DNA of 9,357 bases, taken from assembly GCA_007128995.1 (NCBI GenBank), contig SKWJ01000480.1, positions 1 through 9,357 of the forward strand, given 5' to 3'. The stretch's first letter is position 1. Each line of letters starts with the position of its first letter. Below the pieces are notes generated by a model. It was not told the origin of the DNA. It did not search any database and was given only the letters and a program-made list of their open reading frames with translations. This document shows positions 1 through 8,451 of this stretch, one piece after another. Position numbers and translations under genes: made by a program. The DNA is from Paracoccaceae bacterium. GTDB taxonomy: Bacteria > Pseudomonadota > Alphaproteobacteria > Rhodobacterales > Rhodobacteraceae.

Positions 1-1938
1 AAGCGCGTGGCCGAGAAATTTGCGAAGGAACGCCCGGCGACGTTTATCTGGTGCATGGGCGGTACGCAGCACACGGTCGGCACAGCCAATGTGCGCGCCT
101 ACAACCTTTTGCTTCTGGCCACTGGGAATGTCGGGTATGAGGGTACAGGCGCAAATATCTTCCGCGGCCACTGCAACGTTCAGGGTGCGACCGATTTCGG
201 CCTCGATGTCGGCAATCTGCCTTGCTACTACGGTCTTGGCGCGGGCGCTTGGCGGCATTGGTCGCGCGTCTGGGATGTGCCGTATGATTATTTTGTTTCG
301 CGGTTTGATGCTGTTCCCGCGAAAGGCGGGCGCGATGCGCGTACGCCCGAGCAGAACATGGAAGTGCCCGGCATCACCTCGACACGGTGGTTCGACGCGG
401 TGACAATAGATGCTGAAGAGGTCGACCAGCAGGACAACATCAAGGCGATGATCGTCTTTGGTCACGGTGGAAACACCGTGCCGCGGATGCAGGACGCTCA
501 GCGCGGCATGAATGCGCTTGATCTTCTGGTCGTGGCAGACCCGCATCCGACCACTTTCGCGGCGCTGCATTCACGAAGCGACAATACTTATCTGCTTCCG
601 ATCTGCACCCAGTTCGAGTGCGCTGGTTCGCGTACTGCCTCGAACCGCTCTATCCAGTGGGGCGAGAAGGTGGTCGATCCGATCTTCGAATCGGATAATG
701 ATTATGCAGTGATCCATGCGCTCTCGCAGCGCTTGGGTTTTGCAGACCAGATGTTCAAAAATTACGAAATGGTCGAGGGCAAGTTCGGGATGGAACCAAC
801 CCCCGAATCCATTTTGCGTGAGATCAATCGTGGTGGCTGGTCCACAGGCTATACCGGGCAGAGCCCGGAGCGGCTGAAACTGCATATGGCACATCAGGAT
901 AAGTTTGACCTGATTACCTTGCGTGCGAAAGCCGATGCACCAGCAGATATTCAGGGCGATTACTATGGTTTGCCCTGGCCCTGCTGGGGGACACCGGAAC
1001 TGCGCCATCCCGGCACGCACATTCTTTACAACACCAACCTGCACCCGATGGAAGGCGGCGGCGCGTTCCGCCCACGTTTCGGGCTCGAGCGTGATGGCGA
1101 GACGCTTCTTGCGGAAGGAAGCTGGCCGAGAGGTTCGGAAATTGAGGATGGTTACCCGGAATTTACCTATGCTCTTCTTGAACAGCTTGGCTGGGAAAGC
1201 GATCTGACTGCTCAGGAAATGGCAGTGATCGAGCGGATTGGTGGCGAAAATATCGGTTCGGTCAGCTGGTCCACAGATCTTTCTGGCGGCATTCAACGCG
1301 TGGCACTTGAGCATGGTTGCGTGCCTTACGGAAACGGGAAAGCACGTGCCATCGCGTGGAACCTGCCCGATCCAATTCCGGTCCATCGTGAACCGATCTA
1401 CTCGTCGCGCCCGGATCTGGTTGCGAGCTATCCAACCAATGCGGACCGCAGACAGCAACGCATGCCCAATATCGGCAGCGTTGTGCAGCAGGACGTTGTT
1501 GATCGTGGCGTTGCCAACGACTTCCCGATCATCCTGACCTCGGGACGCCTTGTCGAGTATGAAGGCGGCGGTGAAGAAACGCGGTCAAACCCATGGCTTG
1601 CCGAGCTCAAGCAAGACATGTTTGTTGAGATCAACCCTGCCGATGCGGAAGCGCGCGGTATCGTCGATGGTGGCTGGGTCTGGGTGACCGGGCCAGAAGG
1701 TGGATCGCGCGCCCGGGTGAAGGCACTTGTGACCGAGCGGGTCAATCGCGGCCTTGCGTTCATGCCATTTCACTTCGCGGGATGGTTCCAGGGCGAAGAC
1801 CAGCGTGGCAATTACCCCGCTGGGACAGACCCAATTGTTCTGGGCGAATCTGTCAACGTCATTACCACCTATGGCTACGACCCGGTGACCGGCATGCATG
1901 AAGGCAAGGTCACACTTTGTCAGATTGCAGCGGCATAA
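1..1938 (+). CDS. fdhA: Formate dehydrogenase alpha (catalytic, molybdopterin) subunit, 5'-truncated by window edge
   Basis: This is the C-terminal part (645 codons visible) of a molybdopterin oxidoreductase of the formate dehydrogenase type, which oxidises formate to CO2 and passes electrons to the Fe-S beta subunit. The frame is open to the left edge, so the GTG at 7 is an internal valine, not a start. Counting from that GTG, residues 53-60 read RGHCNVQG, like the RGHSNVQG segment of E. coli FdoG/FdnG. A further pterin-domain stretch (GHGGNTVPRMQDAQ, then VVADPHPTTFAA) follows near residues 150-185. The C-terminal molybdopterin dinucleotide-binding domain begins near residue 505 (FPIILTSGR) and includes the NPADAEARGI segment. 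The N-terminal third is outside the window: Tat signal, first [4Fe-4S] cluster and the Cys or Sec Mo ligand. Sec versus Cys cannot be decided. The gene ends 14 bp before the beta subunit gene, which supports one transcript. Confidence 0.93.
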   Translation, partial: KRVAEKFAKERPATFIWCMGGTQHTVGTANVRAYNLLLLATGNVGYEGTGANIFRGHCNVQGATDFGLDVGNLPCYYGLGAGAWRHWSRVWDVPYDYFVSRFDAVPAKGGRDARTPEQNMEVPGITSTRWFDAVTIDAEEVDQQDNIKAMIVFGHGGNTVPRMQDAQRGMNALDLLVVADPHPTTFAALHSRSDNTYLLPICTQFECAGSRTASNRSIQWGEKVVDPIFESDNDYAVIHALSQRLGFADQMFKNYEMVEGKFGMEPTPESILREINRGGWSTGYTGQSPERLKLHMAHQDKFDLITLRAKADAPADIQGDYYGLPWPCWGTPELRHPGTHILYNTNLHPMEGGGAFRPRFGLERDGETLLAEGSWPRGSEIEDGYPEFTYALLEQLGWESDLTAQEMAVIERIGGENIGSVSWSTDLSGGIQRVALEHGCVPYGNGKARAIAWNLPDPIPVHREPIYSSRPDLVASYPTNADRRQQRMPNIGSVVQQDVVDRGVANDFPIILTSGRLVEYEGGGEETRSNPWLAELKQDMFVEINPADAEARGIVDGGWVWVTGPEGGSRARVKALVTERVNRGLAFMPFHFAGWFQGEDQRGNYPAGTDPIVLGESVNVITTYGYDPVTGMHEGKVTLCQIAAA

Positions 1939-1952
1939 GGGAGGACACAAGA

Positions 1953-2549
1953 ATGGCACGTATGAAATTCCTTTGCGACGCGGATCGCTGCATCGAATGT
2001 CAGGCCTGCGTCACGGCCTGCAAGAACGAGCATGAGGTGCCTTGGGGGATCAACCGTCGTCGTGTGGTGACCATCAATGATGGTCTGCCGGGCGAGCGGT
2101 CGGTGTCCATGGCCTGCATGCATTGCACGGACGCGCCCTGTGCAGCCGTCTGTCCGGTTTCGTGTTTTTACACCACCGATGACGGGGTCGTGTTGCACAA
2201 CAAGGACACGTGCATCGGCTGTGGGTATTGCAGCTATGCCTGCCCCTTCGGCGCGCCCCAATACCCGCAGACGGCCAATTTCGGAACGCGCGGAAAGATG
2301 GACAAGTGCACCTATTGTTCGGGTGGTCCCGAGCCGGATATGAGCCATGCGGAATATGTCAAATACGGTGCAAACCGTCTCGCCGAGGGCAAGCTGCCGC
2401 TCTGTGCGGAGATGTGCTCGACCAAGGCACTTCTTGCTGGCGATGGCGATATCATCGCCGATATCTATCGCGAGCGGGTGGTAACACGCGGCTACGGTTC
2501 TGGTGCCTGGGGCTGGCGCACAGCCTATGGCGACACTGTGACAGTGTAA
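1953..2549 (+). CDS. fdh3B: Formate dehydrogenase beta subunit, four [4Fe-4S] ferredoxin-like
   Basis: This 198-residue electron-transfer subunit carries electrons from the molybdenum subunit to the cytochrome b subunit. It has 18 cysteines. Sixteen fall into the four-cluster pattern of this family: C13/16/19/23, C55/58/63/67, C87/90/93/97 and C119/122/151/155. C8 and C71 are left over. The ATG at 1953 is chosen because a GGGAGG ribosome site lies at 1939-1944. The frame is open further upstream, but only inside the alpha gene. Unlike E. coli FdnH/FdoH (about 300 residues with a C-terminal transmembrane helix), this protein ends with no hydrophobic helix, so it must be held by its partners. 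That matches the shorter FDH3-type beta subunits. The neighbours are alpha (14 bp upstream) and gamma (14 bp downstream). Confidence 0.94.
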   Translation: MARMKFLCDADRCIECQACVTACKNEHEVPWGINRRRVVTINDGLPGERSVSMACMHCTDAPCAAVCPVSCFYTTDDGVVLHNKDTCIGCGYCSYACPFGAPQYPQTANFGTRGKMDKCTYCSGGPEPDMSHAEYVKYGANRLAEGKLPLCAEMCSTKALLAGDGDIIADIYRERVVTRGYGSGAWGWRTAYGDTVTV

Positions 2550-2563
2550 GGGGAGACAGACAG

Positions 2564-3559
2564 ATGACATATCTTTCGAGACTGCTGGTCGCTTGCTGTC
2601 TGGTACTGGGCCTGTCCGTAGTTGCACCTATAGCGGACGCGCAGATCAATCCTACTCAACAATCGGTCAGTGAAGACGCGTTGTTTGAGGCTTTGGGAAC
2701 GGGGGGAACTGTCGCTGGTCGTACCACGATCCCCGATCCCGCCGCTGGAGCGTTGATCAAACCTGAAAACAGGTCTTGGGCAGTATTGCAAGGCAGCACG
2801 CTTTACACACTGTCGATCGTGGCCGTTGTGGGGATGATTGTGTTGCTGACGCTGTTTTACGTCATCCGTGGCAAAATCAGGATCGATTCGGGTTTTGCAG
2901 GGCGGACAATACAGCGGTTTAACTGGGTCGAGCGGTTCGCGCATTGGACATTGGCGTCAACCTTTATCATTCTCGCGCTCACTGGACTCAACCTGATCAT
3001 CGGGCGCGGTGTGATCATGCCGATCATCGGTGAGAATGCCTTTGGCACCTTGTCGGCCTGGGGAAAGATTGCACACAACTATCTGGCCTGGCCTTTCATG
3101 GCTGCGCTGGTGATGATCTTCCTGCTCTGGGTCATACACAACGTTCCCAACAAGCTGGATCTTGAATGGATCAAGCAGGGGGGTGGCTTGCTGAAGAAGG
3201 GTGTCCATCCGCCAGCCCGCAAGTTCAATGCTGGTCAGAAAGTAATCTTCTGGGCAGTTGTTCTGGGTGGGGCAGGGCTGTCTTACACGGGTGTGATGCT
3301 TTTGTTCCCCGCTTGGGCGGGCACTCCGGCCGACTGGCAATTCTATCAGACGATCCATGCGCTCATCGCTGCTGCGCTGTCTGCCATCGTGATTGCCCAC
3401 ATCTATATAGGCTCTGTCGGGATGGAAGGTGCGTTTGATGCCATGGGGTCCGGTGAGGTTGATGAGAACTGGGCGAAAGAACATCATGCGCTTTGGGTCG
3501 AAGAGGTAAAGACTTCACAGGCCCGCAACAGCGCTCAGGTGCAGACGCCGGCCGAGTAA
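2564..3559 (+). CDS. fdhC: Formate dehydrogenase gamma subunit, cytochrome b556 type
   Basis: This 331-residue membrane subunit should anchor the complex and move electrons through haem b to the quinone pool. The ATG at 2564 follows a GGGGAGA site at about 2550-2555. Residues 1-26 look like a signal peptide with an ADA cleavage site. A polar, probably periplasmic stretch (27-78) follows, then five hydrophobic helices at about 79-101, 126-147, 173-194, 226-249 and 262-285. Histidines suited to haem ligation are H127 (FAHW), H171, H192, H265 (TIHAL) and H279 (IAHIYIG). The WVERFAHWTLA segment and the GSVGMEGAFDAM segment after the last helix are typical of the family. The signal peptide plus an extra first helix make it longer than four-helix E. 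coli FdoI/FdnI. The tail after 290 is charged and probably soluble. The symbol fdhC follows epsilonproteobacterial usage; the same symbol also names an unrelated archaeal transporter. Confidence 0.93.
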   Translation: MTYLSRLLVACCLVLGLSVVAPIADAQINPTQQSVSEDALFEALGTGGTVAGRTTIPDPAAGALIKPENRSWAVLQGSTLYTLSIVAVVGMIVLLTLFYVIRGKIRIDSGFAGRTIQRFNWVERFAHWTLASTFIILALTGLNLIIGRGVIMPIIGENAFGTLSAWGKIAHNYLAWPFMAALVMIFLLWVIHNVPNKLDLEWIKQGGGLLKKGVHPPARKFNAGQKVIFWAVVLGGAGLSYTGVMLLFPAWAGTPADWQFYQTIHALIAAALSAIVIAHIYIGSVGMEGAFDAMGSGEVDENWAKEHHALWVEEVKTSQARNSAQVQTPAE

Positions 3560-3573
3560 CATCTGCCTCGGCC
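3550..3573 (+). other. Hairpin spanning the gamma-subunit stop codon
   Basis: GGCCGAG (3550-3556) and CTCGGCC (3567-3573) form a perfect 7-bp stem. The 10-nt loop begins with the TAA stop codon. No T-run follows, so it is not a standard intrinsic terminator. It may protect the 3' end of the fdh message or mark a processing site; this is inferred. Confidence 0.5.
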
Positions 3574-3582
3574 AACACACTG

Positions 3583-3607
3583 ACCCGGTCCTGCCCGAGG
3601 GCCGGGT
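3583..3607 (+). other. Second strong hairpin in the gap before mrp
   Basis: ACCCGGTCCT (3583-3592) pairs with AGGGCCGGGT (3598-3607) over 10 positions, with one G-T wobble and a 5-nt loop. What follows (TATCAGG) is not a T-run, so full termination is unlikely. Partial termination, RNA processing or mRNA stabilisation between the structural subunits and the accessory genes is possible. Confidence 0.55.
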
Positions 3608-3634
3608 TATCAGGCACAAAGTCCCGAAAGAACC

Positions 3635-4747
3635 ATGTCCCAGTCCGAGCATCCTGTTGAAGATGACGTCCAGTCCATTCTGGACGAGGTCATTTTACCT
3701 GACGGTACAGCACTTGGCACGTCTGGTCGGATCAGTGGCCTGACATTCGCAGGGGGCCGTATAAGCCTTTCCGTTCAGATTGATGCCGCCGAAGCCGACG
3801 CCTTCATCCCAATTCGGGACGAGGTCGAGGCGCGTCTGCGGGGGCTGTCCGGGGTTACATCGGTTTTCGCTGTGCTCACGTCTGAGCGTAAGATGTCTGA
3901 AAATGGCAGCGTATCGGGTCCACCTGATCTGGCAAAGCCAGTGACACGCGCTGACCCATTGGCAGAGGTCGGGCATGTTATCGCCGTTGCGTCGGGAAAA
4001 GGTGGTGTCGGTAAGTCTACCACGACAGTCAATCTTGGGCTCGCCCTGCGCGCTCTTGGTCTGAAGGTGGGCATTCTGGATGCCGATATTTATGGTCCTT
4101 CCTTGCCGACACTTCTTGGATTGCACGGCAAACCAGCGATGGGTGAGGGCCGCAAGCTGAAACCCATGCGGGCCTTTGGTCTTGAGGCCATGTCGATGGG
4201 CCTGTTGGTAGAGCCCGAGACTGCAATGGTCTGGCGCGGACCCATGGTCATGTCGGCAATCACACAGATGATGGCGGATGTGGAGTGGGGAAAGCTTGAT
4301 ATTTTGCTGGTGGATATGCCGCCGGGCACAGGGGATGCACAACTGGCACTCGCTCAGGGAACACGGCTTGCAGGGGCAGTGATTGTATCTACGCCGCAGG
4401 ATCTGTCACTGATCGATGCGCGTCGCGGGATTGCCATGTTCCGGAAAGTGGATGTCCCAATCCTCGGGATTATTGAGAACATGTCACATTTCGTCTGCCC
4501 TGATTGCGGCGGCAGCCATGCCATTTTTGGTCAGGGTGGCGCGCGAGCAGAAGCGGCGCGTCTGGGCGTGCCCTATCTGGGCGGGATTCCCCTGACAATG
4601 GATCTGCGTGTGGCCTCTGACGCTGGCCAGCCAGTGACAGCCCGCGATCCTGAAGGCCCACTTGGCCAGATATTTCAACAGATAGCCCGCGCTCTATTGG
4701 GCGGGCTGGAAGAAGCCCGCGTCGACAGTTCCCGGCGCGCACCTTGA
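3635..4747 (+). CDS. apbC: Mrp/NBP35-family ATPase, iron-sulfur cluster carrier (ApbC-like)
   Basis: This 370-residue P-loop protein belongs to the Mrp/ApbC/NBP35 group of cytoplasmic carriers that bind a [4Fe-4S] cluster and pass it to target proteins. Residues 8-85 resemble the N-terminal MIP18 (DUF59) domain, though the usual DPE-type motif is weak (LPDG here). The deviant Walker A motif GKGGVGKST is at 121-129, a Walker B/switch segment (VDMPPGTGD) at 226-234, and the cluster-binding CPDC at C288 and C291 (ENMSHFVCPDCG). Length is normal for the family. The ATG at 3635 has only a weak ribosome site (GAAAG at 3626-3630). It lies 75 bp after the gamma gene and before the micro-gene. Its place in the formate dehydrogenase operon suggests a role in loading the many clusters of alpha and beta, but a general housekeeping role is also possible. 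Confidence 0.93.
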   Translation: MSQSEHPVEDDVQSILDEVILPDGTALGTSGRISGLTFAGGRISLSVQIDAAEADAFIPIRDEVEARLRGLSGVTSVFAVLTSERKMSENGSVSGPPDLAKPVTRADPLAEVGHVIAVASGKGGVGKSTTTVNLGLALRALGLKVGILDADIYGPSLPTLLGLHGKPAMGEGRKLKPMRAFGLEAMSMGLLVEPETAMVWRGPMVMSAITQMMADVEWGKLDILLVDMPPGTGDAQLALAQGTRLAGAVIVSTPQDLSLIDARRGIAMFRKVDVPILGIIENMSHFVCPDCGGSHAIFGQGGARAEAARLGVPYLGGIPLTMDLRVASDAGQPVTARDPEGPLGQIFQQIARALLGGLEEARVDSSRRAP

Positions 4748-4759
4748 CAGGAGTCCCAA

Positions 4760-4915
4760 ATGAAAGCTTTTCTCGCTGCTATCCTCTTCGCGCTCGTTGT
4801 GGCCTTTGGCGCGGCCAACTTCCTTGACAGTGGTTTTCAGCAGCCCTCTTATTCAGCGTTCACGACTGAGGGCGCGCGGGTGGATAACCCCGGTTCGAAC
4901 CTGATCGGAAACTGA
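4760..4915 (+). CDS. Small single-helix membrane or secreted peptide, function unknown (51 aa)
   Basis: I do not recognise a named family. The reading frame starts at an ATG at 4760 with a well-placed AGGAG (4749-4753, 6-nt spacing) and ends with TGA at 4913-4915. It lies 12 bp after mrp and 13 bp before the WD40-cytochrome gene, so it fills the gap almost exactly. The product has a lysine at position 3 and a hydrophobic run at 4-19 (rich in A, L, V, F), then a polar, mostly uncharged tail (20-51) with one R, two D and one E. This fits either a single-pass membrane peptide with its tail in the periplasm or a short signal-peptide protein. No clear lipobox is present (there is no cysteine). Context suggests a small accessory or stabilising subunit of the formate dehydrogenase system; that is inference. 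Confidence 0.75.
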   Translation: MKAFLAAILFALVVAFGAANFLDSGFQQPSYSAFTTEGARVDNPGSNLIGN

Positions 4916-4928
4916 CGGTTACGCCACG

Positions 4929-6185
4929 ATGTCATTGCCGCGCGCGTGCCTTGCCGCGCTACTTCTTTTTGGCCCGTCTGCAACAGCACAGATGCTTGTC
5001 GGCCACGGCGGGCCCGTCGGGGCACTTGATGCAAATGCGCAAGTACTTGTCTCGGGTGGGTTCGATACGCGCGCAATCCTGTGGGATCTCGACAGTGCAT
5101 CGGCGCTGAATATTACCCGGTTTCACGATGGCAATGTGACAGCGGTTGCACTTTTGCCGGATGGCGGTTTCGTGACTGCGGGGCAGGATGGCCGGATTGC
5201 GGTGTGGCGGGAGGATGCGCGCGATCCCGAGTTCGCCAGTGATGCGGGCGTTTCGGCAATTGCGTCCCTGGATGTTTCGCCGGATGGTATGTTGGTCGGT
5301 GCGGGGTTCTGGGATGGGCGCATCCTTTTGCTTGACCGTGCACGCCGTGATGTGCAGGCATTTCAGGCCCATAGTGATCGGGTCACCGGTATTGGGTTCT
5401 TGCCAGAGGGTGATCTGGTGTCCGTGGGCGGTGACCTACGCCTCGCACGCTGGAGCGTTGATTTCCAACTTCAAGCGCGCGTGGATCTTCCCGATCTCCC
5501 GAATGGACTGGCGATTAGCCAGAACAGGGTGGCGGTCATATTCGCCGAGGGCGCGCTACGGCTGTTTTCGGCGCAGGGAGATCTGTTGCCCGAGCGTTTC
5601 CTGACGGACCGGCCGCTTGTGGCGCTGGCGGCGACACAGACAGATATTGCGGCCGCGGCGATTGATGGCACAGTCTGGCTTTTGCAGCCGAAAGATCTTG
5701 TACAGCGACAGATGTTCTCTGCCGCAAACGGGCCCGTCTGGGGATTGGCGCTCAATGAGGCGCAGGTCTTTACTGCTGGGGTTGATGGTGCGATCCGGCG
5801 ATGGCGACTGGAGGATGGCAGCGCCCTAGACCTTGAACCCCAACAGACCGACATAGCCTTTGCAGATAATGGTCGGGGTGCTGAAATCTGGCAGGCCTGC
5901 GCTGTTTGCCATTCGCTACAGCCAGATGATCATTCGCGTGCTGGTCCCGGGCTGCATGGTATTTTCGGCCAGCAGATTGCGACGCAACCCGGCTATGACT
6001 ATTCAGACGCCCTTCAGAAGCTGGATATCATCTGGACGCCACAGACGGTTGCAGAACTGTTTGAGTTTGGCCCTGAAGCCTACACTCCGGGATCGCGCAT
6101 GCCAGAGCAACGGATCGCAGACCCCCGGGACCGGCAGGCCTTGGTCGAGTTTCTTGCGCGCGCTGCGGAACAGACCGGTAAGTGA
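4929..6185 (+). CDS. Secreted WD40 beta-propeller fused to class I cytochrome c
   Basis: This 418-residue protein has a likely Sec signal peptide (1-20, ATA before Q21). Seven WD40-like repeats follow, at about 22-53, 64-93, 104-136, 145-176, 185-214, 226-252 and 263-293, with DTRAILWDL- and DGRIAVW-type endings. Seven is the number needed for one closed propeller. Residues 311-418 are a class I cytochrome c domain: CAVCH haem site (C324, C327, H328), RAGPGLHGIFG loop at 337-347, and M391 (TPGSRMPEQ) as likely sixth ligand. It should therefore lie in the periplasm with one covalent haem. The ATG at 4929 has no clear ribosome site in the 13-bp gap, so translation may depend on the upstream micro-gene. 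The operon position suggests electron transfer from, or assembly of, formate dehydrogenase, with the propeller as docking surface. No biochemical role is shown by sequence alone. Confidence 0.9.
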   Translation: MSLPRACLAALLLFGPSATAQMLVGHGGPVGALDANAQVLVSGGFDTRAILWDLDSASALNITRFHDGNVTAVALLPDGGFVTAGQDGRIAVWREDARDPEFASDAGVSAIASLDVSPDGMLVGAGFWDGRILLLDRARRDVQAFQAHSDRVTGIGFLPEGDLVSVGGDLRLARWSVDFQLQARVDLPDLPNGLAISQNRVAVIFAEGALRLFSAQGDLLPERFLTDRPLVALAATQTDIAAAAIDGTVWLLQPKDLVQRQMFSAANGPVWGLALNEAQVFTAGVDGAIRRWRLEDGSALDLEPQQTDIAFADNGRGAEIWQACAVCHSLQPDDHSRAGPGLHGIFGQQIATQPGYDYSDALQKLDIIWTPQTVAELFEFGPEAYTPGSRMPEQRIADPRDRQALVEFLARAAEQTGK

Positions 6186-6209
6186 GCACGTCTACAGTAG
6201 TTTCGTCAT

Positions 6210-6255
6210 GCAGCGCGCGTGATCATTGAAGTGATGCAAATTTTGTGCGCGCTGC
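6210..6255. repeat. Perfect 9-bp inverted repeat just upstream of the groESL promoter
   Basis: GCAGCGCGC (6210-6218) and GCGCGCTGC (6247-6255) are exact inverted copies separated by 28 bp. As RNA the stem could extend inward by four more pairs, three of them G-U. The right arm ends 3 bp before the TTGACA box. No T-run follows on either strand. It could be a rho-assisted or weak terminator of the fdh operon, or a binding site next to the groESL promoter. Confidence 0.5.
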
Positions 6256-6258
6256 CTG

Positions 6259-6287
6259 TTGACACTGCGCGTGTAAATTTCTATCTC
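6259..6287 (+). promoter_or_regulatory. Predicted groESL promoter
   Basis: A full TTGACA -35 box at 6259-6264 is followed, after 16 bp, by CTATCT (6281-6286), or read as TATCTC (6282-6287) at 17-bp spacing. The -10 resembles alphaproteobacterial RpoH-type boxes (CTATnT) more than the sigma-70 TATAAT. The start of transcription would fall at about 6293-6296, at the left edge of the CIRCE element, the usual arrangement for HrcA control. Both housekeeping and heat-shock sigma factors are possible. Confidence 0.6.
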
Positions 6288-6294
6288 CGCTCTG

Positions 6295-6321
6295 TTAGCA
6301 CTCGACTGATAGGAGTGCTAA
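6295..6321 (+). promoter_or_regulatory. CIRCE operator (HrcA binding site)
   Basis: TTAGCACTC (6295-6303), nine spacer bases, then GAGTGCTAA (6313-6321): an exact match to the CIRCE consensus. HrcA binds this site and represses groESL in the absence of heat stress. It lies at the predicted start of transcription and 37 bp upstream of the groES start codon. Confidence 0.97.
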
Positions 6322-6358
6322 TACAGTTCATAACCTGGAACCAAAGGAGCGTTCTCAG

Positions 6359-6646
6359 ATGGCATTCAAACCGCTGCACGACCGAGTTCTTGTTCGCCGC
6401 GTTGAAGGCGAAGAAAAGACCAAAGGCGGTCTGATCATTCCCGACACCGCCAAGGAAAAGCCTGCTGAAGGCGAAATCATTTCTGTTGGCGAAGGTGCAC
6501 GCAAGGATTCTGGCGAACTGATCGCCCCGGCTGTCAAGGCTGGTGACCGCGTGTTGTTCGGAAAGTGGTCCGGCACCGAAGTGACGATTGACGGCGAAGA
6601 GCTGTTGATCATGAAGGAAAGCGACATTCTGGGCGTAATCGCCTGA
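6359..6646 (+). CDS. groES: Co-chaperonin GroES (Hsp10)
   Basis: This 95-residue protein has the standard length for GroES, the heptameric lid that closes the GroEL folding chamber in the cytoplasm. The N-terminus ([13 protein letters not shown], 3-15) is the family signature. The mobile loop that docks on GroEL covers about 16-34 and includes the GGLIIPDTA motif (23-31). The roof region is around 45-55, and the C-terminal strand is [10 protein letters not shown]. The ATG at 6359 is supported by AAAGGAG at 6343-6349. It is the first gene of the groESL operon, under CIRCE control, with groEL starting 45 bp after its stop. Confidence 0.98.
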   Translation: MAFKPLHDRVLVRRVEGEEKTKGGLIIPDTAKEKPAEGEIISVGEGARKDSGELIAPAVKAGDRVLFGKWSGTEVTIDGEELLIMKESDILGVIA

Positions 6647-6658
6647 ATTCGCACCTGA

Positions 6659-8344
<1,686 letters not shown>

Positions 8345-8369
8345 GCCTCGCACTGCAACAGAAATGAGA

Positions 8370-8395
8370 GGGCCGGCAGAACTGCCGGCCCTTTT
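8370..8395 (+). terminator. Intrinsic terminator of groESL, possibly bidirectional
   Basis: GGGCCGGCAG (8370-8379) and CTGCCGGCCC (8382-8391) form a perfect G+C-rich stem with a tiny loop, followed by TTTT (8392-8395). It lies 26 bp after the groEL stop. On the minus strand the stem is followed by a pyrimidine-rich run, so it may also stop transcription from the converging hsp20-DUF1150 pair. Confidence 0.88.
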
Positions 8396-8451
8396 GCGTT
8401 GGATATTGAAGTGGAATGCGTTGTCAGAGTTAACGCTGTCACTTGTCTCTG

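Noticed and set aside
571..1458. 295-codon open frame on the minus strand within fdhA
   Set aside because: No recognisable domain or ribosome site, low-complexity basic composition, and it lies fully inside a well-supported gene.
2210..2563. Upstream extension of the gamma subunit frame
   Set aside because: It overlaps the cysteine-rich beta subunit coding region. The ATG at 2564 has a ribosome site and begins a clear signal peptide.
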